Positions 23,015 to 31,592 of a stretch of DNA of 53,451 nucleotides are shown piece by piece (positions within the stretch are counted from its first letter, which is position 1; every line of letters starts with the position of its first letter). The notes under the pieces are model-generated. The model saw only the letters and a program-made list of their open reading frames with translations, made no database searches and was not told where the DNA came from. This stretch comes from a virus: IMG/VR virus record IMGVR_UViG_3300030520_000031, positions 1-53,451 of that record, one strand, 5' to 3'. Both the position numbers and the translations under genes were made by a program.

Positions 23015-25336
23015 TTACCGGGGGCCAACCACGAAAGATCGATCCTCCGCAGGGACAACGAAACTTCGGTTCTGAGGCGGAACGGTGAGCGACCGGTTTT
23101 CAGCCGGAACCGCAAAAGACCGAGTCTCAGCGGGAACCATGAAGCTTCGGTTCTCAGCTGGGACCGTGAACACGATCGGGTCGACAAACACCCACGAGAT
23201 CGACGCGCTCGCGGCTGAGGCGTTTGGTTGCTGAGTAGCCGCCGCAGTCGCGGTGACCGTATTGCCGATGACAAGCGCCGTTGCGGCCGCAGTGTTGGGC
23301 TGCTGAACTGAACTACCCGATGCTGCGATGCCGACGGCACTCGTCGAGACAGCGACATTCGCGCCTTGAACAGATGCTGCCACGCTTGAGAGAGCAACCG
23401 AACCTGCCGCTGCGCCGACGTTCTTCGCCTGCGTCGCTGATCCGGTAGAAGCTGTCGCCACTACACCCGACGCCGCTGACGAATTCGGGTGCTGCGCGAC
23501 TGCCACAGAGCCAGCAACGCCGATCGTCGCTGAGACTGACGCGGCGTTCGGTGCCTGCACGGGCGCGGCCGATGCCAGCGCAATGCTGCCGATCGCCGCC
23601 GTCGAGTTCGCTACGTTTGGTGCTTGAGTGCTCGCTGCGGATGTTGCGATGGCTACTGCACTGAGTGCGTTGCTCGCGTTCGGTTGTTGCGCCGGCGCGG
23701 CCGATGCGCCGACAGATATCGAGCTGGCCGATGCTGCTACGTTCTTGGCTTGCGTCGAGGCGGCGGCACCCGATGCCAATACCCCGCTGGATGCTATAGC
23801 GACATTGACTGCTTGCGTACTCGCTGCTGCCGACGTTACGCCGACCGCACTTGACGCACTGCTTACATTGGGCTGCTGAGTCGGTGCGGCCGAAGCCGTC
23901 GCCAAAATAGTTGCCCCACTCGCTGCGGCATTCTTCGCTTGGGTTGATGCAGCCGCGCCATTGACCGGCACGCTCGCGCTTGCCGACGCCGTGTTGCCGC
24001 TCTGCGTGGCCGATGCCGCCGAAGACACCGAGACTTGCCCCGATGCCGATGCGACGTTGCCGCCCTGCGTACTTGTCGCAGTTGCCGCCAGCGACACCGA
24101 AGCTGAAGCCGCGCTCGTGTTAGGCGCTTGCGTCGCTGCGACCGAAGCGGTGAGCGCCGTGGAACCGACCGAAGCCGACGCGGAACTGGCGTTCGGTTGC
24201 TGCGTACTGGCGGCTGTTGCCGATAGGCCAATTGCCGCGGCCGCGCTGCTGGTGTTTTTCTGCTGCGTACTTGCTGCGGCCGCGCTTACGCCAATGCTGC
24301 TCGATGCTGCTGCGGTGTTCGCGTGTTGAGATGACGCTACCGAAGCGCTGATGGCGATATTGCTCGCAGCGGCCGCAGTGTTTGGCTGCTGCGTTGACGC
24401 CACGGAGCCCGTAGCAACCGGCGTATAGCTGACAACGATAAGGCCTTGCGAGCCTGCCCCGCCTGCCCCACCAGTGCCGGCGTTATATCCACCGCCGCCA
24501 CCACCACCACCATATGCGCCGCCTGCACCGCCCGTATTAGCGCCAGTACCCGAACCGCAACCACCGCCGCCACCGCCGGCACCCGCAGCACCGTTAGCCA
24601 TGTCGGTGCCAGCGCCGCCCGCACCGCCGTTACCGCTGGTAGTCGTGCCACCGTCGCCAAACGCCCCGCCGCCGCCTGCGCCAGCGGCACCTGTACCGCC
24701 ATTCGGCGAGGCCGTGGATGCGCCGCCGATACCGCCGGCGGAACTACCTGGACCTGTGCCCCCCGTTGCGCCGGGATTGCCTGTGTTAGCGGCTGGAGTC
24801 GCGCCGCCATCAGCGCCGCCGCCACCGCCGCCGCCAAAGTTAGCCCCTGATGTGCCGCCTGCTGCCCCTACACCATTAGGACCGGCCGCACCACCACCGC
24901 CACCGGCCCAACTCACTGATGCGCCGCCGGCACCACCCAAAGTCTTGACCGTACCGATGGCACCGGTCGTGGTAGCTACACCGCCTACGCCATTACCACC
25001 GCCTGTACTGCCCTTCGCACCAACCAGAGAAGCCGCGATAGTGGTCGCGCCAAACCACGTATCAGCACCCGCGCTGCCAGAGACGAGAGACGTGCCAGCC
25101 GTGCCGCCGCCGCCACCGGTACCGACGCTCCAATTCACCGCCGCGCCGGCGGCAAGCGAGATGTTGGTGACGCTGGAATAACTAGCCCCAGCACCACCGC
25201 TTTCGCCTAGACCGTTGGATCCGCCGCCGGCACCTGATAGGACTTCAACCTTGTTGTTCAGGGGGTTGAAGTCCGATGGCATAACCCCGGAGTTGGGGCC
25301 GGTCGCGGTAATGACCCAAAACTTTGTATAGGCCAT
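23015..25336 (-). CDS. Large glycine-rich, repeat-rich fibre or adhesin
   Basis: A 773-residue low-complexity protein in four parts. Residues 1-30 form a conserved-looking head (YTKFWVITATGPNSG). Residues about 31-298 are glycine-rich with runs of five to eight Gly, like polyglycine sandwiches of phage tip adhesins. Residues about 309-715 hold some 19 repeats of about 21 residues (consensus A-A-S-T-Q-x-x-N-x-A-A-A-S-x-x-(I/V)). Residues 723-773 are six copies of an octapeptide related to VPAENRSF. The gene is next to a fibre-tail adaptor-like protein and a lysozyme. Receptor binding is likely; the long antisense ORFs opposite it are GC-skew shadows. Confidence 0.82.
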   Translation of the reverse strand: MAYTKFWVITATGPNSGVMPSDFNPLNNKVEVLSGAGGGSNGLGESGGAGASYSSVTNISLAAGAAVNWSVGTGGGGGTAGTSLVSGSAGADTWFGATTIAASLVGAKGSTGGGNGVGGVATTTGAIGTVKTLGGAGGASVSWAGGGGGAAGPNGVGAAGGTSGANFGGGGGGGADGGATPAANTGNPGATGGTGPGSSAGGIGGASTASPNGGTGAAGAGGGGAFGDGGTTTSGNGGAGGAGTDMANGAAGAGGGGGGCGSGTGANTGGAGGAYGGGGGGGGYNAGTGGAGGAGSQGLIVVSYTPVATGSVASTQQPNTAAAASNIAISASVASSQHANTAAASSSIGVSAAAASTQQKNTSSAAAAIGLSATAASTQQPNASSASASVGSTALTASVAATQAPNTSAASASVSLAATATSTQGGNVASASGQVSVSSAASATQSGNTASASASVPVNGAAASTQAKNAAASGATILATASAAPTQQPNVSSASSAVGVTSAAASTQAVNVAIASSGVLASGAAASTQAKNVAASASSISVGASAAPAQQPNASNALSAVAIATSAASTQAPNVANSTAAIGSIALASAAPVQAPNAASVSATIGVAGSVAVAQHPNSSAASGVVATASTGSATQAKNVGAAAGSVALSSVAASVQGANVAVSTSAVGIAASGSSVQQPNTAAATALVIGNTVTATAAATQQPNASAASASISWVFVDPIVFTVPAENRSFMVPAETRSFAVPAENRSLTVPPQNRSFVVPAEDRSFVVGPR
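23018..23170 (-). repeat. Octapeptide VPAENRSF repeats
   Basis: Six consecutive copies at the C-terminus of the fibre, variants VPAENRSF, VPAETRSF, VPAENRSL, VPPQNRSF and VPAEDRSF, ending VVGPR. The 24-base period is visible in the DNA. Regular spacing of a charged pair between aliphatic residues suggests a beta helix or solenoid end cap. Confidence 0.85.
23192..24412 (-). repeat. About nineteen 21-residue Ala/Ser/Gln/Asn repeats
   Basis: Period mostly 21 residues (63 bases), a few copies longer. STQxxN or a close variant marks every copy. The regular spacing and small residues suggest an extended beta-solenoid or fibrous shaft. Copy number could vary between strains by recombination. Confidence 0.8.
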
Positions 25337-25352
25337 TCAACCCTCGTAAACG

Positions 25353-25376
25353 CAAAAAGCCACCGCATGGGTGGCT
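25353..25376 (-). terminator. Terminator-like hairpin 3 in late operon
   Basis: AGCCACC and GGTGGCT pair over 7 bp around 5 bases, followed by TTTTTGCG on the minus strand. It separates the lysozyme gene from the fibre gene. Confidence 0.65.
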
Positions 25377-25402
25377 GGGATATTCGGTGGTGCGGGGTGG
25401 TG

Positions 25403-25864
25403 TTACGTGGTCGCGGGTTCGTCGGGCATCACGTCTGATTCCATGGCGACGGCCAATCGTTGGGCACGCGCGCCAACTTGAGTCGCCCACGCAGAATTAA
25501 GCATCCCCGCTGCAGCCACCGCATACGCGCCGCGCTGCATCGCACCGAGCGTGTTGTGAAATGTCAGCAGCGTGCCGATGCCTAGGTTAAAGGCCATGTT
25601 CGCGACCACGCGCTGGCGCACTTCATCGAGGCCGCGCCACCACGGCAGAGCATGGTCGAGCAGACCAAAGGTAACGCCCAGGTCGCTGGTGAGCAGTGCA
25701 TTGACTTGCTCATCGGACAGCGGATAGGTCCAACCTGCGGGAAGCGGAGATACGTCCAAATTGTGGCCGACGCCAACGGTTTGGTGGCCGGTCGTATCCA
25801 CGTAAGGCGAATACTCCACGCCCTCATCGCGCCTAAGCTCGGCGATCATCAACGTCATATCCAT
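25403..25864 (-). CDS. T4-type lysozyme (GH24 endolysin)
   Basis: A 153-residue GH24 muramidase. Catalytic positions match T4 lysozyme spacing: Glu14, Asp23 and Thr29 (E-x8-D-x5-T) in the segment RRDEGVEYSPYVDTTGHQTV, followed by GVGHNL. NMAFNLGIGTL is also typical. No signal peptide or signal-anchor is present, so release needs a holin. It would cleave the peptidoglycan glycan strand for lysis. It follows a small membrane-associated protein by 8 bases. Confidence 0.92.
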   Translation of the reverse strand: MDMTLMIAELRRDEGVEYSPYVDTTGHQTVGVGHNLDVSPLPAGWTYPLSDEQVNALLTSDLGVTFGLLDHALPWWRGLDEVRQRVVANMAFNLGIGTLLTFHNTLGAMQRGAYAVAAAGMLNSAWATQVGARAQRLAVAMESDVMPDEPATT

Positions 25865-25872
25865 GAGATACC

Positions 25873-26271
25873 TCAGAAGAACGCCTTATAGACTGCGACT
25901 ACAAACTTGGGGAATGTCCCGTTCACGGCGTAATACCCCGCGGCGTACAGAAAAATCCCCGGCACGACGAGTGGAATAAACATCTGCTTGTAGAGGAACT
26001 TCCACGCTTCAGCGAGCCGACAAAAGAACCGCTTCGTGGCAACGCCTTCGTTCCACGCGGAGCGCATTGCGCCCGTGTCTTCGGATATCTTTCCTATGAC
26101 GGTCGCTAGAGCGTCGATCTTCTCGCCCTGCCCGTTGATCACTACGTCCTGGCTACTGAGCCGAAGATTGACCGCTGCAAACTGTTTTGCTACGCCCTTC
26201 CATCGTTTGTCATCGGTGGTCAGGCTCTCGAATTCATCTTCGGATAGACCCTGCTGGTCTTGGTCGGTCAT
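25873..26271 (-). CDS. Membrane-associated protein beside lysozyme
   Basis: A 132-residue protein with GGAG upstream. The first 70 residues are polar and helical (acidic N-terminus, then a coiled-coil-like stretch), followed by hydrophobic segments at about 93-130 (MFIPLVVPGIFLYAAGYYAV and FVVAVYKAFF). Position before the endolysin and the C-terminal membrane segments suggest a holin or antiholin-like role, though the soluble N-terminus is unusual for a holin. Confidence 0.55.
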   Translation of the reverse strand: MTDQDQQGLSEDEFESLTTDDKRWKGVAKQFAAVNLRLSSQDVVINGQGEKIDALATVIGKISEDTGAMRSAWNEGVATKRFFCRLAEAWKFLYKQMFIPLVVPGIFLYAAGYYAVNGTFPKFVVAVYKAFF

Positions 26272-26285
26272 TCAATTGCTCCGGG

Positions 26286-26311
26286 AATAAAAAAACCGCC
26301 CGGAGGCGGTT
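26286..26311 (-). terminator. Terminator-like hairpin 4 in late operon
   Basis: AACCGCC and GGCGGTT pair over 7 bp with a 4-base loop; the minus strand runs on as TTTTTTTATT. It stands between the acyltransferase moron and the lysis genes, with GGAG of the next gene about 10 bases beyond the T-tract. Confidence 0.8.
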
Positions 26312-26342
26312 GTATGCTTTTTCTAAATCAGAAGTGTTTAGT

Positions 26343-27479
26343 TCACCACTCCCCGATCACTTTTGTTCGTGAAGGCGCAGATATGTCTTCTCTTGCTCGA
26401 TATAACCTAGACCCAAGCTGCATTCCCGGCCGCTCTATGAATCGATAAGTGACCCACGACGAACAGAGAACCAAGACAAGAGCGACTATGGCAACAGCCG
26501 GATAGCCCAAAGTCAGCCCTACCCGCGCGACGATATTTACCCAGAGTGGATGGCCAAAAATCAAGATAGGGCCGTGCAGAAGATACATGCTGTAACTGCG
26601 CTCGCCCCAGTAGACAACGAACCGATTTGAGAATACCCAGCTCGGTTTGATCGCCTGCCAGATTACAAGCGCGCCGAACACCAGAATGCACGATGCGTAA
26701 TTTCTTTCCAACTCGGTCGATACCGGAAGGGACGAAATTCTCGGAGTCACGATTGACCACGCTCCGACTGCGACCACGATCGCCAGAGCGATGACGACTG
26801 GCATGACATTCGCTACGGACTTTTGTGCCGCAAGGTAGATGAAGTATGCTGCGGTCCCTGCTGCGAAAAACTGTATCTGCCCCGGGAATGTCATGTAAGA
26901 GAATAGGTGCGGCATCCCCGGGTGTACTTGTGCATTCAGGGCGGCGTAGCCCAAGACAATCCCAGCACCCAGAAATAATATGGAACTGCGGACGCCAATG
27001 ATGCAGCCGATAATCAACGGCATCATGGCGTAGAAGATCATTTCGACACCGACGGTCCAGCCGGCCCAGACTAGGCTCCCCTGCTGGTCCGGCATGAAAT
27101 TGAAAACAAAACCGAAACTCAGAATCGCATCAACGAGATTGTGAGGACCCATGATCCCCACAAAAGACGTTGCGATGATCATCAAATAGAACAGGGGCGC
27201 GATCCTGAAAAATCGCTTAACAGCGAACACCTTGATCCAGTCTGGACGCGCCATGTATCGAGTGGTCGAGTACATCAGCGAGAATGCGCTAATAACGAAG
27301 AACAGACGAACGCCCGAACCAAGATTCCTGTCGAAGCCACCCGAGGGAGCGATGCCAGCCACATCCCTTAAATGAAAAATCAAGACCATAAAAAATGCCA
27401 GGAATCGCAAGCCATGGATTCCTGCTAATTTCTTATCAGCGGCAAAGCTGCTTTTGGTATCTTGCAATTTCCTTTCCAC
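26343..27479 (-). CDS. Acyltransferase-3 family membrane protein (moron)
   Basis: A 378-residue multi-pass membrane protein of the acyltransferase-3 family. The N-terminal GLRFLAFFMVLIFHLRDV carries the conserved His, and RFFRIAPLF the conserved Arg segment; WGERSYSMYLLHGPI is the usual C-terminal signature. About ten hydrophobic segments follow. Related phage proteins O-acetylate lipopolysaccharide and change serotype or receptor. GTG start with GAGGG upstream. It is probably a lysogenic conversion gene between tail-fibre and lysis genes. Whether it has its own promoter could not be judged. Confidence 0.9.
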   Translation of the reverse strand: MERKLQDTKSSFAADKKLAGIHGLRFLAFFMVLIFHLRDVAGIAPSGGFDRNLGSGVRLFFVISAFSLMYSTTRYMARPDWIKVFAVKRFFRIAPLFYLMIIATSFVGIMGPHNLVDAILSFGFVFNFMPDQQGSLVWAGWTVGVEMIFYAMMPLIIGCIIGVRSSILFLGAGIVLGYAALNAQVHPGMPHLFSYMTFPGQIQFFAAGTAAYFIYLAAQKSVANVMPVVIALAIVVAVGAWSIVTPRISSLPVSTELERNYASCILVFGALVIWQAIKPSWVFSNRFVVYWGERSYSMYLLHGPILIFGHPLWVNIVARVGLTLGYPAVAIVALVLVLCSSWVTYRFIERPGMQLGSRLYRAREDISAPSRTKVIGEW

Positions 27480-27506
27480 CGGGAGACCCTCGATTCGAGC
27501 CGCGTC

Positions 27507-27520
27507 GCGGCGAAAGCCGC
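27507..27520 (-). other. Hairpin with GNRA-type loop beside the acyltransferase gene
   Basis: GCGGC-GAAA-GCCGC on the plus strand (loop TTTC on the minus strand), in the 63-base gap between the tail-fibre stop and the acyltransferase start. No T-tract on the minus strand, so termination is not supported. Confidence 0.35.
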
Positions 27521-27542
27521 CACATTATCATGGAACCACCGC

Positions 27543-29273
27543 TTACCGAATGCGACGTGCACGGATTACGCCGGTTCCAGTCAGCCCGGTTCCGGCATAC
27601 CCGGCTTCGCAGGTTAAATACACGGTGGTCGTTGTCGCAAGACTCTCCCGTACTACGGGGGTTGACATGATTTGCTGGGCAATAGCGAAACTGGTCGACG
27701 AGCCGTTCCAAAGACCGACAGCGCCTAGCGTTGCTGATGTCGTGCTAATGCCAGCATCGATTAATGTGAGCGACGTAACGGAACCTATGTTGGTGAATTG
27801 CACCGTACCACTCACGTCCCAATCGCCAGCAGTTAAGCTCTCACTGGCACAATTGTTGGGAATTGTGGACGAAAGAGACGTTCCTGATGTTGTAGCTGGC
27901 TGGTACTCGCCAATCGCTCCGGCGTTCGCGTTGTCGTTAGTGGTCGTGCCGACGTAGTTCTTGCCGTAGACGGAAGACCACAGATTGGTAGAAGACCCTA
28001 GCGTGAATGTATTGCTTGTGATCGGCTCGGTAATTCCCGCCATCACCTCCGCCCCCCCGGTATAACCGAGTACCACATTATTTGCAGCCGACATGTTGAG
28101 TATCGGCTGCAAAACAGCGCCGCTTGTCAATGCGCTGATGGGTGCGTTGTTCGGCAATGCGATCCCCGCGGTGCTAATCGCGGCGTTCTGCATGTTGACG
28201 CCATACGTGTGCGTACCGGCCAAAAGATAAGACTGAGTTGCGGTGCCTTCATCCTCAATCGAGCTTCCAGCAATAGCCCCGCTATTCGCACTATCAAAAT
28301 AAATCCCGCGTTGCCACATATCATTGGCACCACTTATGATAATGGCGGCTTGAGATTTGAACGACCCCGCCCCAGAAAAAAGCAGTCCAGCATTATAAGG
28401 ATTTGCGACTGTGACGTAATTATTGGCATTACTGTTGTTGTAGTCGATTTCCAGCCCGATCAGGCCATTAGAGCCGACACCCGAACCGGACTGTGCTACG
28501 AGGTTAGCGGCCCAGGCGGACCCAGCGCCGGCAACTTGGCTAACACCGGAAAAGAATGCAACCTTATCGCTGTTTGGCGTACCCAGACCATTCCCGGTAT
28601 TGGCCGTCATGTTGATCTGGAAACCCCACTCAGGCAGCGAAGCTTGCGTAGTCGTGTAGTTGTCGAAGAAGTTTCCGTACGCAAGGAATCCGTTGCCGAC
28701 AGGCGTAGTCGACTGGGCGCCCCCGCCCGTGATCTGCACGCCGTTCGTGCCAGCAAAGGTCGCTGTAGTGCCGCCGATCGGCACCGATACGCTTGTCGCT
28801 GCAACTGCCCCGGGCGTCGTGCCGCCGATCGCTCCAGGCGAAGCGAAAGTAGCGCCACCAAGAGTTGCCGCATTGATTGCGCTATTGCATACGAACCCGG
28901 TCCCGCTTGCCCAGCCCAGCGCGCCTGCCGATGTGCTGCAGCTTGGTACGGCCAAAGCCGTGGGGCTTGCGGTCGAAGCTGCACCATTCCCGAGGATAGT
29001 ATTCGCTGCTTGCGTCGCGTGATCGGCTGGCGTTACAAGCCCGGTCGCAGTCAATGAGCCGGTGATGGTGGGGCTTGCGATAGCTGGCGTTGCCAACGCT
29101 GGTGAATTGGATAGCACAGTCGAGCCGGTGCCAGTCGATGTCGTGGCACCTGTCCCTCCGTTCACTGCACCCAGTGGCGTTTGCAAAGTCAGGGAACTGA
29201 ACGTAGGAGACGGATAGGTCTGCCCAAAAGCAAGTGCTGGGATAAGCAATGCTGCGAGAATGGTTCTTTTCAT
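27543..29273 (-). CDS. Tail fibre or spike protein with an N-terminal signal-like segment
   Basis: A 576-residue Gly/Ser/Thr/Asn-rich protein with tail-fibre features: GAVNGGTGATTSTG repeats near the N-terminus, a long beta-rich body and a terminal segment ending in IRARRIR. Unusually it starts [18 protein letters not shown], which looks like a Sec signal peptide with a cleavage site after the second Ala-Phe-Gly. Similar leader-like starts occur, from memory, on other Burkholderiales phage fibres. It is downstream of a small structural gene by ATGA overlap. A role in receptor recognition is likely. Confidence 0.75.
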   Translation of the reverse strand: MKRTILAALLIPALAFGQTYPSPTFSSLTLQTPLGAVNGGTGATTSTGTGSTVLSNSPALATPAIASPTITGSLTATGLVTPADHATQAANTILGNGAASTASPTALAVPSCSTSAGALGWASGTGFVCNSAINAATLGGATFASPGAIGGTTPGAVAATSVSVPIGGTTATFAGTNGVQITGGGAQSTTPVGNGFLAYGNFFDNYTTTQASLPEWGFQINMTANTGNGLGTPNSDKVAFFSGVSQVAGAGSAWAANLVAQSGSGVGSNGLIGLEIDYNNSNANNYVTVANPYNAGLLFSGAGSFKSQAAIIISGANDMWQRGIYFDSANSGAIAGSSIEDEGTATQSYLLAGTHTYGVNMQNAAISTAGIALPNNAPISALTSGAVLQPILNMSAANNVVLGYTGGAEVMAGITEPITSNTFTLGSSTNLWSSVYGKNYVGTTTNDNANAGAIGEYQPATTSGTSLSSTIPNNCASESLTAGDWDVSGTVQFTNIGSVTSLTLIDAGISTTSATLGAVGLWNGSSTSFAIAQQIMSTPVVRESLATTTTVYLTCEAGYAGTGLTGTGVIRARRIR

Positions 29274-29506
29274 GATATCGAGATTGCCCCTTTGTTATTC
29301 CATACGACGCCAGCAGAAGCAGGCAGAGTTGTCGGAAGGCCGGTGGCCCATGCAGTCGATGAGCCCGAGGTCAATATCGCGGCGAGTTGCGAAAGCGGCA
29401 TCGTGCACTTAGCCAATTGACCATTCTGAGACTGATAAATCGTGACCAGTTCTGCGCCGGTTATTGGCTGAGGAAGTCCATAGATTTCTACCGTTTGATT
29501 AAACAC
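29270..29506 (-). CDS. Small tail-associated protein (78 aa)
   Basis: GTG start overlapping the end of the previous fibre gene, and ATGA overlap with the next. The sequence ([20 protein letters not shown]) resembles short N-terminal modules of phage tail fibres that are often separate ORFs. Structural role inferred from position and composition. Confidence 0.65.
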   Translation of the reverse strand: MFNQTVEIYGLPQPITGAELVTIYQSQNGQLAKCTMPLSQLAAILTSGSSTAWATGLPTTLPASAGVVWNNKGAISIS

Positions 29507-30722
29507 CTATAGCTCTCCACGTGAAGGATGCGGCCGCGAATGCTCCTGACAAATTCCATGTAGTGACATTGAAGCCAGTGGCACTCACTGCTCCAAACGA
29601 AGGGAAGGTAGCCAATGGCCCACTAGAATTGACGCAGGTTCCAGTTAATGAGAACGAGGCGCTAGTAAATGGAATCGGGAACGTTATAAATTGATTTGCG
29701 CTGGCCGTGCCATTAACGGCTCCCCACTGCTCTATCGTTCCATCGGGAAATTTTCTCCAACCGTTCAATCCGACACTTGAGGGAAACTGGCCGAGATTGA
29801 GAGCTTGAGAAGGTTGCGTCGCTGGCCCTACTTGGAGGGCATCCACAACGACGTTCGTTCCATTGCCTCGCAATTGAGTCTTCCCGCCTTGCGCCAGCGT
29901 GACCGACGCGCCGCCGCTGGTGAGCGCGGTGACAACGAATGCACCCGTGGTCGCATTGATGACATCCCATTCCTGAGCGAAGGCCGGAAAAGTCAGCGCC
30001 ACCGCTCCGGTCAGCGTGCCAGTCAGGACAATGATCGGTTTCGAGTACTGCGCCGCCGAGAGCGTGACATTCGCGTTCGTCAAGGCAATCGATGCGGATG
30101 TCGAGAAGAACATCGGTAACCAGTTCACGCCCCCCGTAGCCGCGATCGTGGTGCTCGATGCGCTCTGCGAGGTCTGGACGTTGTATGTTCCCGTGCCACC
30201 TGTGCCAGTACCCAGCGAAATGATCTGCGTGCCCGAGGTAACCCCCGTACCGGACAGGATTTGCCCGACCGTCACAGTCCCGGAAGCAACTGCGGTAACC
30301 GTTAGAACGGTGCCAGAGATGGAGCCGGCGAAGGATGCACTCGCCGCGTCAGGATCGGATAGGTTGTTGTCGGCGGTTGACCGCCAAAAGCCCGTGTAGT
30401 CCGCGCTTTGAAGAATGGCGCCATTCGGATAGCCTCCGATTGCCTCAGCGAATGCAGTATTAAAGATCGGCTCTCCACCCACTTGGCTCCATTGAACGCC
30501 GGCCGTGGTTTGGTAGAGTATGCCGTTCGTATCTTGGCCAAAAGGAGGCGTTCCGCCGGCCGCGACCGCAACAAAGGTAACGGGCGGATAGCCGTCATTG
30601 AGTGACGCTGCGCCAGCGGTTATCCCGATCTGCGATGCGGCAGGAATCGTCCTGATAAACCCAGCACCGGCGGCATGAGCAAACGGCGCAACGAAAGGAG
30701 TGGGCGACTGGGATGCGAGCAT
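29499..30722 (-). CDS. Tail fibre protein with an inserted beta module
   Basis: A 407-residue protein. Residues 1-120 contain a conserved phage-fibre head ([26 protein letters not shown]). Residues 131-196 are one copy of the shared beta module found in five virion proteins here. The C-terminal third ([13 protein letters not shown] and the ITFPIPF segment) is a typical fibre knob sequence, in which gp53-like tails contain WxxFPDGxxxQWG. It probably forms a receptor-binding fibre distal to the DUF2612 protein. Confidence 0.82.
   Translation of the reverse strand: MLASQSPTPFVAPFAHAAGAGFIRTIPAASQIGITAGAASLNDGYPPVTFVAVAAGGTPPFGQDTNGILYQTTAGVQWSQVGGEPIFNTAFAEAIGGYPNGAILQSADYTGFWRSTADNNLSDPDAASASFAGSISGTVLTVTAVASGTVTVGQILSGTGVTSGTQIISLGTGTGGTGTYNVQTSQSASSTTIAATGGVNWLPMFFSTSASIALTNANVTLSAAQYSKPIIVLTGTLTGAVALTFPAFAQEWDVINATTGAFVVTALTSGGASVTLAQGGKTQLRGNGTNVVVDALQVGPATQPSQALNLGQFPSSVGLNGWRKFPDGTIEQWGAVNGTASANQFITFPIPFTSASFSLTGTCVNSSGPLATFPSFGAVSATGFNVTTWNLSGAFAAASFTWRAIGV
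30135..30332 (-). repeat. Shared beta module, copy A (tail fibre)
   Basis: Residues 131-196 of the fibre, beginning [15 protein letters not shown] and ending SASSTTIAA, with the central [11 protein letters not shown] and [10 protein letters not shown]. Confidence 0.85.
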
Positions 30723-30736
30723 AAATTCTCAATAGG

Positions 30737-31591
30737 TCAGGCGATGGACACGACGCCACCGTTATTCCAGAGTTGGCCAGTGCCAATTCCGGGATTGGAA
30801 AGCGGGAGATTTGCGCCAGTGAGATAAAGCAAAGCCGAGGGTGAAATGCCCGGGAAATAGACGGGCGCCGCAGTCGGATTCGGCGTCGTGGTGCCTGCAA
30901 CAGAAACGACACCGCCGTTGTCCCAGAGAGCGCCTGCCAGTAACCCCGATGGAGATGTCGGGTAGCCAATGATCCCCGCGCCCATGGCGAGAACGCCGCC
31001 ATCGCTAAAGAATCCGAGTTGAACTATTCCAACCTGTACACCGGCGGGTCTTGGCAGTACTCCTGACTGAGCAACAATCGCGTATTGAACTGGAGACAGC
31101 GTGAATTCGAAGGTGTAGGTCATGGTCATGTTCTGACCATCGGTACACCAACATTCTCCGGACGAACCAAACAACGTCATCAGGATCTGATTGATGCTCG
31201 CGATCGAGCCGTTGCTGATGTTCGCGTAGGCTTTCGCGAGGATCAGTTGCAAAAAGGCTTGGTCTGTCAGTGCGTAGTTGCCCGTCGTCGCTGCTCCGCT
31301 ATAGAACGGCGCCTGGTTAAACGGCGTTTCCACGAGACCGTCGCCAGCCTCCTCAAATCCAAGCCACGCGCCGCTTGATACTTGTAGGACTCTGTTAACG
31401 CCGACGATTCGACCCCACACGTCGAGACCGTAACCAGTTGCCGTTAATACGTTCCAAATGCTGTTGTAAAAGGCATCGATGTTCGCGCTTGGATCGACTG
31501 CTGCGCTGAAGCTGCCAATGAGGCTAAGAATCGTCGGGCTGTTCGCGAACTGGCTGAGTATCGTTTCCTGATAGTTGAAGGAATCAGCCAT
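30737..31591 (-). CDS. DUF2612 baseplate wedge-like protein
   Basis: A 284-residue protein. The first 150 residues match the DUF2612 pattern: ETILSQFANSPTILSLI, then IWNVLTATGYGLDVWGRIVGV. The C-terminal 100 residues contain two copies of a DNGGVVSVA / NNGGVVSIA segment with Pro/Gly linkers. DUF2612 proteins follow baseplate J in many myoviruses and probably occupy the P2 gpI position, linking the baseplate to fibres. It starts just after the baseplate J stop. Confidence 0.8.
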   Translation of the reverse strand: MADSFNYQETILSQFANSPTILSLIGSFSAAVDPSANIDAFYNSIWNVLTATGYGLDVWGRIVGVNRVLQVSSGAWLGFEEAGDGLVETPFNQAPFYSGAATTGNYALTDQAFLQLILAKAYANISNGSIASINQILMTLFGSSGECWCTDGQNMTMTYTFEFTLSPVQYAIVAQSGVLPRPAGVQVGIVQLGFFSDGGVLAMGAGIIGYPTSPSGLLAGALWDNGGVVSVAGTTTPNPTAAPVYFPGISPSALLYLTGANLPLSNPGIGTGQLWNNGGVVSIA

Positions 31592-31592
31592 A

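Noticed and set aside
24474-25181. 235-codon Pro-rich plus-strand ORF and several similar ORFs opposite the repeat fibre
   Set aside because: Complement of a Gly/Ala-rich gene: GGX codons read as Pro on the other strand. No ribosome binding site and low complexity.
28209-29057. 282-codon plus-strand ORF opposite the tail fibre
   Set aside because: Arg/Cys-rich antisense frame without motifs.
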